The notes: generated by a model not told the origin, from the letters alone. Numbered from the stretch's first letter, positions 50,766 to 60,890 are shown. The stretch is DNA of 64,000 nucleotides from Symbiodinium natans (GCA_905221605.1 CAJNDS010000935.1:225001-289000); one strand, 5' to 3'. Numbers and translations are program-made.

Positions 50766-51407
50766 TCAGCTTTCCTTGCAGTGCTTCGCCATCTCGCTGA
50801 CGACATCATCGAAGTCCTCAATCGCATAGTCCTGCAAGCAGCTTTGCACTCCCGACAACTGTTCATACGCCGGCTTCAAGCTTGACCAATCAGCTGCACT
50901 CAGCTTGTTCAGGTGTTGTCGCAACGCTGCGGACAGGAAATATGGCACGCCACCACATGAAGCCACTGTGTCATGGAAAACTTGTCCCGTGTCACTGGCG
51001 TCGCTCATGACATCAGCTACCCGCGCAAGGGCCATGATGGCATGCGCAGCTTTCAAACCACCCGCTTCCTGAATGAGCTTATCGATGTCTCCCGTCACTC
51101 GGTGGCTCTGCTCGTACTGCTGCGAAGGTCGGAGTCGATCGAGCTGGTGAAAAGCACGGAAAGCACGGCTGCCGAAACTCTGCAGCAGGCTCTGCACGTT
51201 GATGGGTGCGGCGTCCCGCTTCTCTAACTCCTCAGACACAACTTTGGTGGCGCTCAGTCTAGCATCTTTGATGAGTCGCTCCAGAATCGACGTCTTCTCC
51301 GCTTCATTCAAACGACTCAAGCCAGCCAGGGCAGTTGCCTTTGGATCAACTTTGGCCCTCTTTGCGGGCGATCCGCTCGACTCACCAACCTGCTTTGCCA
51401 TGTGCAA
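50766..51407 (-). CDS. Intact 213-residue nuclear-type protein, unknown family
   Basis: An uninterrupted minus-strand ORF, the only long non-repeat one here. The N-terminus MHMAKQVGESSGSPAKRAKV carries PAKRAKVD, which resembles a c-Myc-type monopartite nuclear localisation signal. It continues with DPKATALAGLSRLNEAEKTS and predominantly helical segments (ERLIKDARLSATKVVSEELE; GGLKAAHAIMALARVADVM; ALRQHLNKLSAADWSSLKPA), ending VVSEMAKHCKES. No transmembrane segment. Internal ATG at codon 3 is an alternative start. The absence of introns in an exon-dense region suggests a retrocopy or a nested gene. CCCTAAA arrays lie on both sides. Function unknown. Confidence 0.7.
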   Translation of the reverse strand: MHMAKQVGESSGSPAKRAKVDPKATALAGLSRLNEAEKTSILERLIKDARLSATKVVSEELEKRDAAPINVQSLLQSFGSRAFRAFHQLDRLRPSQQYEQSHRVTGDIDKLIQEAGGLKAAHAIMALARVADVMSDASDTGQVFHDTVASCGGVPYFLSAALRQHLNKLSAADWSSLKPAYEQLSGVQSCLQDYAIEDFDDVVSEMAKHCKES

Positions 51408-51626
51408 AAGCCCTGGGATATGAACTGGGTTGTAGAAACGATTGTATCATGTCGGATTGGGATTCAGTCCATGAGATGCCACAAGTTATGTCACCAAGTC
51501 TTGGAAACCCTAAACCCTAAACCCTAAACCTTAAACCTTAAACCCTAAACCCTAACCCTAAACCCTAAACCCTCAAGAAACCCTAAACTCTAAACCCCTA
51601 AACCCTAAACCCGATGTTCATGCTCA

Positions 51627-51711
51627 AGTCTTAGGTAAGCTCAGCACGCCAAGGCACCCTTGAGCCCACAAGAGATGCACAGGAAAGGCCAACTTCAAGC
51701 GAAGCGCATGG
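51627..51711 (-). CDS. Possible exon, hydrophobic
   Basis: Minus-strand acceptor CTCTCCAG, one leading base, HALRLKLAFPVHLLWAQGCL and GVLSLPKT before a TGA; the donor is unclear. CCCTAAA units to the left and TTTAGGG to the right fit the exon geometry. Confidence 0.35.
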
Positions 51712-51741
51712 CTGGAGAGCCTAAATGGTTTAGGTGCAAGG

Positions 51742-51884
51742 TTTAGGGTTTAGGGTTTAGGGTTTAGGGTTTAGGGTTTAGGGTTCAGGGTTCAGGGTTC
51801 AGGGTTTAGGGTTTAGGGTTTAGGGTTTAGGGTTTAGGGTTTAGGGTTTAGGGTTTAGGGTTTAGGGTTTAGGGTTTAGGGTTT
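51742..51884. repeat. TTTAGGG array with TTCAGGG block, about 20 units
   Basis: Heptamers throughout; three TTCAGGG units cluster near 51784-51806. Confidence 0.95.
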
Positions 51885-52310
51885 AAACCTGCAGATATGA
51901 ACCCTCAACAGCAGGATCCTTGTTGTCAGGACACGTGCACGAGCGAACCCCCCGAGTCGTATAAACCTTAATTACAAGCCCTGCAAACCTGAACGGGTGT
52001 AGGGTTTAGGGTTTAGGGTTTTAGGGTTTAGGGTTTGGGGTTTAGGGGTGTTTAGGTTTAGGGTTTAGGGCTAGGGTTTAGGGTTTCCAGTCCTGAAGCT
52101 GCACAGACTTCAGAGTCCGACTCTCCGATTCACAGGAGGTTGAAGAACCAAGCCCTAGAGTCCACAAGCCTCGAAATCCCCAAGGGCCTAAACCCTAAAC
52201 CCTAAGCCCTAGGCCCTAAGCCCTAAGCCCTAAGCCCTAAGCCCTAAACCCTAAACCCTAAACCCTAAACCCCCCACACCCCGAACAAAACACACAGCCA
52301 CTTGCCAAAC

Positions 52311-52364
52311 CCAGTGGCAGAGCCGCTTGAGGGACTCTTCGCACTGGGCCATGAAGGTATAAGA
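52311..52364 (-). CDS. Predicted internal exon
   Basis: Minus-strand acceptor GTGCAAG, exactly 18 codons SYTFMAQCEESLKRLCHW, donor GTTTGG. Ends on a whole codon, as does the upstream exon at 53308-53395, so they are phase-compatible. Helical, Cys-containing. Product unknown. Confidence 0.5.
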
Positions 52365-52705
52365 CTTGCACCTTCCAGGTTTAGGGTTTAGGCTTTAGGC
52401 TTTAGGGTTTAGGGTTTAGGGTTCTTACCGGGGGGCATGTAACGCAAGGTTCCCCGACACTCCCCACAATTCCTAAGGCTCCCTATGCTTCTCTGTACGG
52501 AACCTCCCCCCCCCGTTGAGACCCCCTCCCTCAGCAGTTCAGGACGAGGTACGACCCAAAGTGGGTTCTTCACGAGTTTACGCCGTTCAGGGCTTTAGGG
52601 CTTTAGATTCTGAGCTCCGGACGAAAAGCAATGTAGCGTAGTGACTTGTTAGGGTTTGAGGCCTTGAGGTTTTACTTGTGCCGAGTTGGGTCTTACAGAA
52701 GCCTT

Positions 52706-52880
52706 CACTTGGAGGTTTATGGTACATGTTAACCAATTATAGCTGTACTTAGAACTGTACTGATAACCATATTAGGGCACTTAGGGGGCTTATAAGCGTG
52801 TTATAAGTACAGCTATATTTGGCTAATAAGTACCCCTAAACCTAAACCCCAAACCCTAATTGGTTGCTGACCCTCCAAGT
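52706..52880. mobile_element. Foldback element, family I
   Basis: CACTTGGAGGTTTATGGTAC ... GACCCTCCAAGTAG, with CCCCTAAACC inserted in the right arm, as in the 40.7 kb copy. Confidence 0.75.
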
Positions 52881-53070
52881 AGGGTTCTTGAAGCTCCGAG
52901 TGCGAACCTCGCGTGCCGCTTTTGTGGCCGTAGAGCTGACACCCGAAACCCTAAACCCGAAAAACTTTGGGTTTAGGGTTTTAGGATTTAGGGAATGCGA
53001 TGTCCCGGAGTTAGGGGTAGGGGGATTTTCGGGGCGCGGCGGGTTTAGGTTCGGGGTTGGTTTGAGCTAC

Positions 53071-53209
53071 CTGGAGGTTCATGGTACTTGTTAACCAATC
53101 ATAAATGTACTACCAACTGTACTTATAACCATATTAAGGCACTTTAGGGGCTTCTTACTTGGTTACAAGTACAGCTATTATTGGTTCATAAGTACCATGA
53201 ACCTCCACG
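53071..53209. mobile_element. Foldback element, family I, least diverged hairpin
   Basis: CTGGAGGTTCATGGTACTTG and ATAAGTACCATGAACCTCCA are near-perfect inverted ends, with no array inserted. Lies only 190 bp from another copy. Confidence 0.8.
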
Positions 53210-53307
53210 CAAGGGTACCCGTTTTGAATCAGGGTGTAGGGTTCCCTAAACCCTAAACTCTAAACCCTAAACCCTAAACCCTAATCTCCCAAACCCCAAA
53301 AACCAAC

Positions 53308-53395
53308 AAGCCTCGCAATCACCGTGATGGCCAGTTGCTGGAGCTGCGTGTCGGGCTCGAGGAGGAGCCAGTGGACACAGCCATGCAAACAAAGC
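53308..53395 (-). CDS. Predicted internal exon, Leu-rich
   Basis: Minus-strand acceptor CTCCCAG, one leading base, LCLHGCVHWLLLEPDTQLQQ and LAITVIARL, donor GTTGGT. Spacing of hydrophobics suggests an armadillo/HEAT-like helix pair. Phase is compatible with upstream exon 54700-54770 (2 + 1). Confidence 0.55.
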
Positions 53396-54384
53396 CTGGG
53401 AGGACTCTGGGTTTAAGGTTTAGGATTTAGGGTTTAGGGTCCAGGGTTTAGGGCTTCAGAGTTTTAGGGTTGCAAGGCGAGCAAGGGTAGCCACAGTTTA
53501 GGGTCGGTGTAGCAAGGGTGTTGAAGGTCCAATCTGAGAGCTGAGTGAGGCTGATGGTTGAAGGTTTGAAGGGTCTACGGTTACCAGGGACACGACCGAT
53601 AGAACACCTGGCACGTTCAGAACACCAGCAGCCTAGTGACTTACACCACCCCATGCAATGGCAAGGCCCCCTTTCATCCTAAATCCTACTCCCAAGACCC
53701 TAACCCTAAACCCTAAACCCTAAAACCTTAACCCTAAATCGGCCTCAAGGCGTGAGGGGTTCCGGGTGCCAGACTACAGCCCACGGAGATGGGAGCTAAA
53801 CTCAGCTGGTTCGTGTCCCACGCCAGTAGGAATATGTGTTGATCGGATCTACCTTAAGTCCAACGTAGTTCGCTTTTGGGGTTGGATAGAGAGGATGCCT
53901 AGTTGTAGGGGATTCTGGTATACGACTCCGAAAAGGCTACGTAGGAGCCTGTAGGGAAGGACCGCAGTCCCCAAAGAAATGTCCCGGACTGAAGGGAAAG
54001 CCCAGCAGCTTCACTAAAGGCGGCGCGCAGTCCTCGGGTTAAGGGTGGGCCCGGACTCGGGTTGGGAGTTTAGGGTTTAGGGTTTAAGGTTTCGTAGAGA
54101 TCAGCTAGATAGGATTAGGGATATTTAGGGATGAGCTGATCAGGGTTGGCGTGCTACAGGGCTTGAGGTTGAGAGTCTGGGGCAGAGTGGAGGGGAAAAT
54201 TGTTGTACCGAAATTAGGGGGCGTGGCCCATCGGGTCTTGGGGATTACACAAGTCGCCCCCTCTTGCGCCTGCCATCAAGCCCTCCCGGAAACCATAAAC
54301 CCTAAACACGGGAACCCCGAAACCCTAAAATCCAAAATTCAAAACCCTAAGCCCCTAACACTACACCCCTATTCCCCGTGTAAC

Positions 54385-54499
54385 TAGGTTGCCCAGTAAC
54401 GTAGGCTGAAAAATGGTGCCCTTTTTTTGCTTAAAGGGGTTTATAAGGGAACCTGAACCTACCAAGAAGGGAATAAGGGTACTACCGGGCATCCTAGGT
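54385..54499. mobile_element. Foldback element, family II (introner family)
   Basis: TAGGTTGCCCAGTAACGTAGG and GTACTACCGGGCATCCTAGG are the inverted ends; GCTTAAAGGGGTTTATAAGG lies between. Confidence 0.8.
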
Positions 54500-54699
54500 A
54501 AGCTCCAGAGGCGTCATTTTTGGGGTGGATTTGGCCCTTTGGACTTTCGAGGCCAGGGTGGTTTTTGGCGCCTGAAAACCCTGCCCAGCCTTTTTCACCC
54601 GAAAACCCTTTGAGGGTTTAGAGTTTAGGGTTTGGGGTTTGGGGTTTAGGGTTGAGGGTTCAAGGTGTAGGGTTTAGAGTTTAGGGCAAAGACACAAAC

Positions 54700-54770
54700 C
54701 CCCCCAAAGTCCACCACGTCTCCTCGATGCTGGGCATCTGCGAGACGGCCTGCAGTGCGTGGACCTCGGG
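54700..54770 (-). CDS. Predicted internal exon
   Basis: Minus-strand acceptor AACGCAG, PEVHALQAVSQMPSIEETWW plus TLG and two bases, donor GTTTGTG. Two adjacent Trp and the Gln/Glu-rich helix are unlikely by chance. Product unknown. Confidence 0.55.
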
Positions 54771-55323
54771 CTGCGTTGGGTTCAGGGGGTTAGGGTTTAG
54801 GGTTTAGGGTTTAGGGTCTAGGGTCTAGGGTCTAGGATCTAGGGGGTTTGTTGAAGGCTCTAAGACTAAAGGCTTGATGCTTCGGTTTTTTTTTAGGCTG
54901 GCCGGTTGCCCTCAACCCTAAACTCAAAACTTACCCTCACCCAAAACCCTAAACCTAAACCCTAAGCCCTAAACCCTAAACTCTAAGCCCTAAAAGGGAC
55001 AATAAGAATCCTAAGGGCTATCTAGGTTGGGGCTTTTGTGGTGGAGGATGTTGGGTGCCAGGCATGGGGTTGGGTGTAGGTGGGAGATCAGCTGCTAGAT
55101 GTGCGCAAGTGCGCTTGTAGTAGGGTTTAGGGTCTCTCTGGTGCTCTAGGGCTGAACCTTGTAAACAACTACTATCCTTCAAAGGGCAGGAGTAGAGGAA
55201 GCACTTCTCTGCCAAAGCTTTGTTTTGTGTTTACCTGGTGGCTTATATTCTCTCTCTGTACCTCCAGTTTGATTAGCAAAAATCTCTCCTGAACAGCTGC
55301 AGGCAGATAGAGTGATTCCTACC

Positions 55324-55449
55324 ATGGGAATCAAGAAGACCACTGCGCCAACGCCCATCTTCTCAGGGAAGAGTCGCTCACTTCATGACTTGTTCGAGCC
55401 TGCACCTTCTGTCAAAACTCGTACACTGCCCTGTCACCGAAAGCCCTAA
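55324..55449 (+). CDS. Small plus-strand ORF, 41 residues
   Basis: ATG at 55324, MGIKKTTAPTPIFSGKSRSL then HDLFEPAPSVKTRTLPCHRK and P, stop at 55447. Basic, Thr/Pro/Ser-rich. CTACC precedes the ATG. Could be a first exon or complete small protein. The minus strand is not better. Nothing recognised. Confidence 0.35.
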   Translation: MGIKKTTAPTPIFSGKSRSLHDLFEPAPSVKTRTLPCHRKP

Positions 55450-55593
55450 CTAAACCTGAAGAGGATCAATTGGGCTCCTCATGACCCCGAAACCCTGCCC
55501 CTTCAAGCTACCACCCTAAACCGTAAATCCTAAACCCTAAACCCTAAACCCTAAACCCTAAACCCTAAACCCTAAAACCCTAAACCCTAAAAC

Positions 55594-55699
55594 CCAGCCC
55601 GCATCCTGGGCACCCGGCCATCGCCGAGCGTGTATGCCGTGTGCCCCCGGCCGCCCAACCGCTGCCATAGCGGAGACGGAGGTGCGACAGCAACTTTGC
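55594..55699 (-). CDS. Predicted internal exon, about 34 codons
   Basis: Minus-strand acceptor TTTGAG, two leading bases, KVAVAPPSPLWQRLGGRGHT then AYTLGDGRVPRMRA, two trailing bases, donor GTTTTAGGG. CCCTAAA to the left and TTTAGGG variants to the right. Other frames are open, so confidence is moderate. Confidence 0.45.
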
Positions 55700-56049
55700 C
55701 TCAAAAAGCGGTTCAGGGTTTAGGGATTTTAGGGTTTAGGGTTTAGGGTTTAGGGTTCAGGGTTCGGGTTTAGGGTTTAGAACCAAGGTGTAGGGTTTAG
55801 GGTCTAGAGATCCTAGAGCCCAAAAACCCTAGACCTTAAGCCTGAAGAACTGAACCCTAAAATCCGACACCCTAAAGCCTCTAACCCCTGAACCTACAAC
55901 CCGAAACCTGTAGGGCTTAGGGGGTTTAGGGCTGCGAGGGAGGCTGCTAAGGAGCTTGGCTTCAGTCACAATTGCAGCGCTGCAAAGTAGACTATAGGCT
56001 GTATTTCCTTCGCATGCTTAGTTTGAGCTCCTTCGTAACAGCAGCCCAG

Positions 56050-56400
56050 TCAGCAATACATGGACCCAGCCCTAAACCTGAACCCCACAACCCTGCTCAA
56101 CACATTGGACCTAGCCCTGAACCCTGAACCCCGAAACCCTAAACAACACACAGACCTAGTCCTGAATCCCTGAACCTTCAAAAACCCTAAACAGCACATC
56201 TACCTACATCGGAACCCTTGAACCTGCAAAAGCCTAAACACCACATCTATCTAGCCCTGAAACCTGAACCCCCAAAACCCTACACCGCACACATGCCTAG
56301 CCCTCATCCCGGGATCCCGAAAACCCTAAACAGCACATACACCCTAGCCCTAAACCCCTGCACCCCAAAAAGCCTCAACAACATAATATATACCTGAACC
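56050..56400. repeat. Tandem repeat of about 58-60 bp, six diverged units
   Basis: Unit: CCTAGCCCTGAACC.TGAACCCC.AAAACCCTAAAC..CACAT..A. Occurs at about 56061, 56107, 56155, 56204, 56248, 56300 and 56342. A higher-order repeat built from telomere-like units. Confidence 0.75.
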
Positions 56401-56505
56401 CGAAACCCCCCAAAACCCTACATAAACCCTAAACCCTAAACCCTATATAAACCCTAAACCCTAAACCCTAAACCCTATAACCTAATCCCTATAAACCTTC
56501 CCAAC

Positions 56506-56550
56506 TCCAAGCCGAGCTGCCAGGAACCACTCGCTGTGGTGTTTGTGGAG
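56506..56550 (-). CDS. Predicted short internal exon
   Basis: Minus-strand acceptor AGCGCAG, 15 codons LHKHHSEWFLAARLG, donor GTTGGG. Short, but splice signals and composition agree. Confidence 0.4.
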
Positions 56551-57036
56551 CTGCGCTTGCCAAGGAAGGAGCTTCCCAGGCCTCACGGCTCAGAGTCAAC
56601 AAGGCTTAGATTTAGGGTTTAGGGTTCAAAGGGTTAAAGCCTTAAAGGGTTGAGGGTTAAGGGTTCAGGGTTTAGGGTTTAGGGCTTTTTACCAGCTCGT
56701 GGAAAGGGTGCATTCTTCAGACATGCTTAGGCAAATGATGCGGGGAGCCACCTGTGTTGGGTCACTGCTGCTTCTGGTGCTTTTGCACAGCGTCGGTTGC
56801 GAGGGCACTTCTTGCGCGGTTTCTTGATTGTTGTGCTTTGTCGTAATTCAGCACATGAGGTTTGGGGGTGCTTCCAGTGGTACAATAGAGTACATGGACT
56901 GTCAGGGTGCTTCTTCGGTGTTTAAGCAAGAGTAGTGTCGGGCTGCTTGCTGTGGCACTGAAAGCAATGGAGTGTCAGGGTGCTTCTTGTGTTGGTTAGG
57001 CAAGATGAGAGTAGGGTTTTTTCTTCTGCTGCGTCA

Positions 57037-57310
57037 GCAACTTGGGGTGCTCGGCCGGGACCTCTCCTGCCAAGGAGCCCGACAGGGCTCGAGACCGGAC
57101 CGAAGTCGCGGCCAGCCAGGCTCGCGCAGAGCCGCAATGTGGAGCATCACAGGTCGCTCCTCGTCCGGCGTGGCGGGCGGAATAGGCCAGATCTTATGAG
57201 CCGCCGCTTGTTTATTGCGCGGGCGTCCTGTCCCATCGACCCCGAACTGCACTTCTTCGCCATCTGGCTCTAGCAGCTCAGGAGTTGTTGCCATGTAAAG
57301 AAAGCGGCCG
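57037..57310 (-). CDS. Predicted exon, about 90 codons
   Basis: Minus-strand acceptor GACCAG, one leading base that fits the upstream exon (57650-57748, two trailing bases), then GRFLYMATTPELLEPDGEEV, QFGVDGTGRPRNKQAAAHKI and onward to a stop at 57034. The first 60 codons look coding; the tail (RSGLEPCRAPWQERS) may be past a donor. Product unknown. Confidence 0.5.
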
Positions 57311-57649
57311 CTGGTCTCGACCAAATGTCGACGTCGGTTTGGGGGTTTAGGGTTCAGGGTTTAGGGTTTAGGGTTTGGGGCTTAGGGATAAGTGGGGATT
57401 TTGCTTCTTGTAGAACTTACCCTACGTTTAGTTCCAAGTATGCCTGCGGTTCTATACTCATACAAGACAGTAGGGTAAGACTCTACGACCCCGAAAGATT
57501 GAGTATAGAAAGCCAGAAACACAGCTAAACTCCAATCTCCCACTCCCCCCGCCAACTCCACCCTAAACCCTGAACCCACCCTAAACCCTAAACCCTAAAC
57601 CCTAACCCCTAAACCCTAACCCCTAAACCCTAAACCCTAAACCCTAAAC

Positions 57650-57748
57650 CCTCCCATGCCCCATCGTCGACGTCGCCTCTGCCAGAAACGCTGCTGTAGG
57701 AGCCTTGGCAGGGCCGGGTTCCGGCATTGCAGCTCTTCCTCAAGGGGG
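57650..57748 (-). CDS. Predicted internal exon, basic
   Basis: Minus-strand acceptor GCCTTAG, one leading base, PLEEELQCRNPALPRLLQQR and FWQ then a run of five Arg and WGMG, two trailing bases, donor GTTTAGGG. The Arg run suggests nucleic-acid binding or nuclear targeting. Phase fits both neighbours (58634-58695 and 57037-57310), the best three-exon chain in this part. Confidence 0.6.
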
Positions 57749-57764
57749 CTAAGGCTCGAACCCA

Positions 57765-57867
57765 CGGTTTAGGGTTTAGGGTTTAGGGTTTAGGGTTTAG
57801 GGTTTAGGGTTTAGGGTTTAGGGTTTAGGGTTTAGGGTTTAGGGTTTAGGGTTTAGGGTTTAGGGTG
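57765..57867. repeat. TTTAGGG array, about 14 units
   Basis: Perfect units, upstream (minus sense) of the exon at 57650-57748. Confidence 0.95.
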
Positions 57868-58633
57868 TAAGGTTGCACCGCTGTAGCTTGGGATGACCCC
57901 CCTTAGACTCACAATCCTCAACAGGGACTATAAAAAACCCCTATGAGAATCCCCCTCTTAAGGGCTGTTGTGCCCCGAAAGGTTTCCCCTAGAATGCTCC
58001 CAACTATGGCCCTTTTTTTTATCCAGGGATCCTTAACAAAAGGGGCACCAAGCCAAGGGGGGGGGGGGCCATCTGAAGGGTCCGAGTATGAGCTACGTTG
58101 ATTTCACCCACAAGTGCGATGCTAAGGGGTTCCAACGTCTGGAGTAGGAGAGGCTACAGTAAACTTCAAAGAAAGTTGGAACATGGCTTAAGGATGATTA
58201 GAGCTGGAATTTTGGTAGACCTAAACCCTAAACCCTAAACCCTAAACCCTAAACCCTAAACCCTAAACCCTAGACCTTAAGCCCTGGGCCCTAAGCCCTA
58301 AACCCTAAACCCTAAGCCCTAAACCCTAAACCTCAGAGACCCCAACGCCTACATCCTGGGTGGACTGGTTGTCCTGGGGCTTTGGCTTTTGCTTTCGGGG
58401 TTTGGGGGCTCAGGGTTTAGGGTTTAGGTTTTAGGGTTTAGGGTTTAGGGCCTAGGGTTTAGCGTCTAAGGGTTAGGGCTGCTTCTTTGTTAGCCGGGTA
58501 CTTCGATTTGTCTCGGTTTGTCTCTTTGCGGGGCGTGGGGGGGGGGGGGGCCTCAAACATGCTCCACCCTAAACACTATAAACCCTAAGCCCTAAGCCCT
58601 GAACCATAAGCCCTAAACCCCTAAACCGTAAAC

Positions 58634-58695
58634 GAAGATTTTTTGGCAGCCCGAGCAGCTTCGTTGCCAGCCGCCAGCTGCGTTCGTGCATCGTC
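58634..58695 (-). CDS. Predicted internal exon, Ala-rich helix
   Basis: Minus-strand acceptor CCCCCAG, DDARTQLAAGNEAARAAKKS plus two bases, donor GTTTAC. A C homopolymer lies just upstream in the plus sense. Phase fits the next exon (2 + 1). Confidence 0.6.
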
Positions 58696-59144
58696 CTGGG
58701 GGCCAGCGACTCCCCTCCCCCCCCCCCCCCCCCCCAACAAAAAAAAACCTCAAACTTTAAATCACAGTACCAAATTTAGGGTTTAGGGTTTAGGGTTTAG
58801 GGTTGATAGGGTTTAGCGACCCTCAACCCAAAACTAGGATGGCCCTTAACACCCTCTGAAAAAACATTCCTGAGTATGATCCTCTTCAAGCCCAACAAGG
58901 GGAAACATAAAATGTGCCATGGGCCTACCGAGCAAACCTGAATCTCCATCTTGAACATAGAATACCAAGCAGCAACTCAACCCTAGACCCTAAATCTTCA
59001 AAAACCCTAACCTTAACCCAAAACCGTAAACCCTAAACCCTGAACCTCCATCTTGAACCTTATAGTTCTTCGGCCCTGCAAGCGCAGATGAGCTACTGGG
59101 CTTCACAAGAGGAGGGTTGTAGGGACTTTGGTACCTGATATCCC

Positions 59145-59257
59145 TTGGGATGTGTGTTTTTCCTGCTACTAACAGTCCTGAATGGGGACTATAGTACCCC
59201 CTTATTCGAATTCCCGGTAAGGACTGTGAGTATAAGGGGGAATATCCCAAGATATCC
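59145..59257. mobile_element. Foldback element, family VII
   Basis: CTTGGGATGTGTGTTTTTCC ... ACTAACAGTCC and GGACTGTGAGTATAAGGGGGAATATCCCAAG are inverted halves. Confidence 0.7.
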
Positions 59258-59259
59258 CA

Positions 59260-60240
59260 CTCTAGGGTGCCTACTTCCCCAATTCTTTCCAAACAATCAG
59301 CAAGTCTAGTGGTTGGCTAGGAGTCCCGCCCCCAAAACAAACATAGAATTCCCCTACATTGCCCTTGTAGGGAAGATTTTGTTTTGATTTTTTTAATTTC
59401 GATGTATTATGTGTTTTTTGTTTGGGGGGCGGGGGGGGGGGGGGAAATCGTAGTACACGCAGCCTTCTTGTGGTTTGTTTTTAGTTTGGTGCCAACCTGT
59501 TTGATTTGTATACAGCATGCAGATAACAAAAGGCCAAACGAAGCGCCGTCGGCAAATTGCCCGGTGTTCTCCTGCCCAGATACACCGAGCGTTACAGGCA
59601 ACGGTACCTTCGGGAACTTCAGGGCTTGCTATTTTATAGGCCTAAACCCTAAACCCTAAACCCTAAACCCTAAACCCTAAACCCTAAACCCTAAACCCCA
59701 AGCCCTAAACCCAAAACCCCAAGCCCTAGCCAACCCGGGGCAAGCTGGGCGAGCGGGGCGAGAAAACACCTGCACAAACCTCTGAACGTAGGGGCCACAG
59801 AAGATATCAATACCCCATGGTTACGGAACATACTTAAATTATAAAGGGATCCTTAATATGATCCTTATTACAAGGGAATCCTACTATTGGGGGTCTATAG
59901 GGGTCCCTTATTTCCGTAAACCCATGTATGTAAGCAAAACATAGGTAAAAGTCTATATATATATATGTATAGGGCTCATATAAGGAATCAAGATTAAGGG
60001 TGTCCCTTCTAGGGGTCCCTCCTTGTACCCCTTAACTTCCCCCAACAGCTTGAAAATCTGTTGTGCCCCAAACCCCCTAAACAAAGGGCTTTGGGTTTCG
60101 TGTCTAAGGTGGGTTTAGGGCTTCGGTTTAGTGTTTAGTGTTTTGGGTTCCGGCTTTCAGGGTAGGGTTTAGGGTTTAGGGGTTTAGGGGTTTAGGGGTT
60201 TAGGGTTTAGGGTTTAGGGTTTAGGGGTTTAGGGTTTAGG
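59260..60240. other. Unassigned spacer with arrays
   Basis: Contains a poly-G run (59425-59443), CCCTAAA units (59641-59700), a family VI foldback (59810-59930) and TTTAGGG/TTTAGGGG units (60165-60250). A minus frame ENTGQFADGASFGLLLSA near 59520-59585 is a weak exon candidate. Confidence 0.4.
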
Positions 60241-60259
60241 GTTTAGGGTTTAATCCTGA

Positions 60260-60365
60260 AGCCCAAAAAATGCCCTGCTTGGCTTCTGGCGAGGCCGCCG
60301 CTGGCACGGGTGTCCAGATGTCGGAGTCATTCCAAACCTTGCGGGAACAGTACGAAGATTGAGGG
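60260..60365. CDS. Exon-like island, strand ambiguous
   Basis: Minus: VWNDSDIWTPVPAAASPEAK then QGIFWASG after CCGCAAG. Plus: EAQKMPCLASGEAAAGTGVQ then MSESFQTLREQYED and a TGA. Both are strongly protein-like. The flanking array orientation (TTTAGGG on the left) is opposite to the usual minus-exon pattern. Confidence 0.4.
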
Positions 60366-60496
60366 CACATGTAGGGTTTACCCGAAACCCAAGCCGAAAC
60401 CTCGGGCTCTGAACGCCATTCTCGAAAAGCTACACTCTGCACCGCGCACCTTTTCGACCGTATTTTGGGCGGCTGTCACAATATTCCTTCTTCCAG

Positions 60497-60688
60497 GAAC
60501 GGCGGATGCTGAAAAAAATCATGGTGCCGCCTTGTGACGGAAAGGATACCGAAGGTCTGGAACGATGGCTTTGGCAAGTACAGAAGTCTGGTACTGATTT
60601 TGTACCCTATGCAAAAACCTCGCAAAACACTAACGCCGACTAATGCCTTCATTTTGAAACTCAGGCGTCATCTTCGGAACTACTGGAG
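60497..60688 (+). pseudogene. Decayed copy of the exon at 13957-14140
   Basis: Shares TTCCTTCTTCCAG|GAACGGCGGATGCTG and most following bases with 13957-14140. An extra A in the A-run after GCTG breaks the frame, after which IMVPPCDGKDTEGLERWLWQ and VQKSGTDFVPYAKTSQN continue to a stop. A frameshifted paralogue. Confidence 0.65.
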
Positions 60689-60734
60689 CTAATGTTTCGC
60701 AAGTAAGCATCGCATCCTCAGCTCATACCATGTC

Positions 60735-60890
60735 AGCTTTGGAAAGGAATACCTAGCGCCACACTAGCGCTATCCTAGCGCCTACATGGGAGGGAGAGCC
60801 TGAAACCTGCGAAGACATAAACCAGCAAGAGCGGAACTTCATATCGCACTTCCATCATATGTTACATACAAAGTATTTTGACGTCCGTTA
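60735..60890. repeat. Dispersed repeat, second half (copy 2)
   Basis: Matches 14495-14690, including the CTAGCGCCACACTAGCGCTATCCTAGCGCC cluster and ACTTCATATCGCACTTCCAT. Confidence 0.75.
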
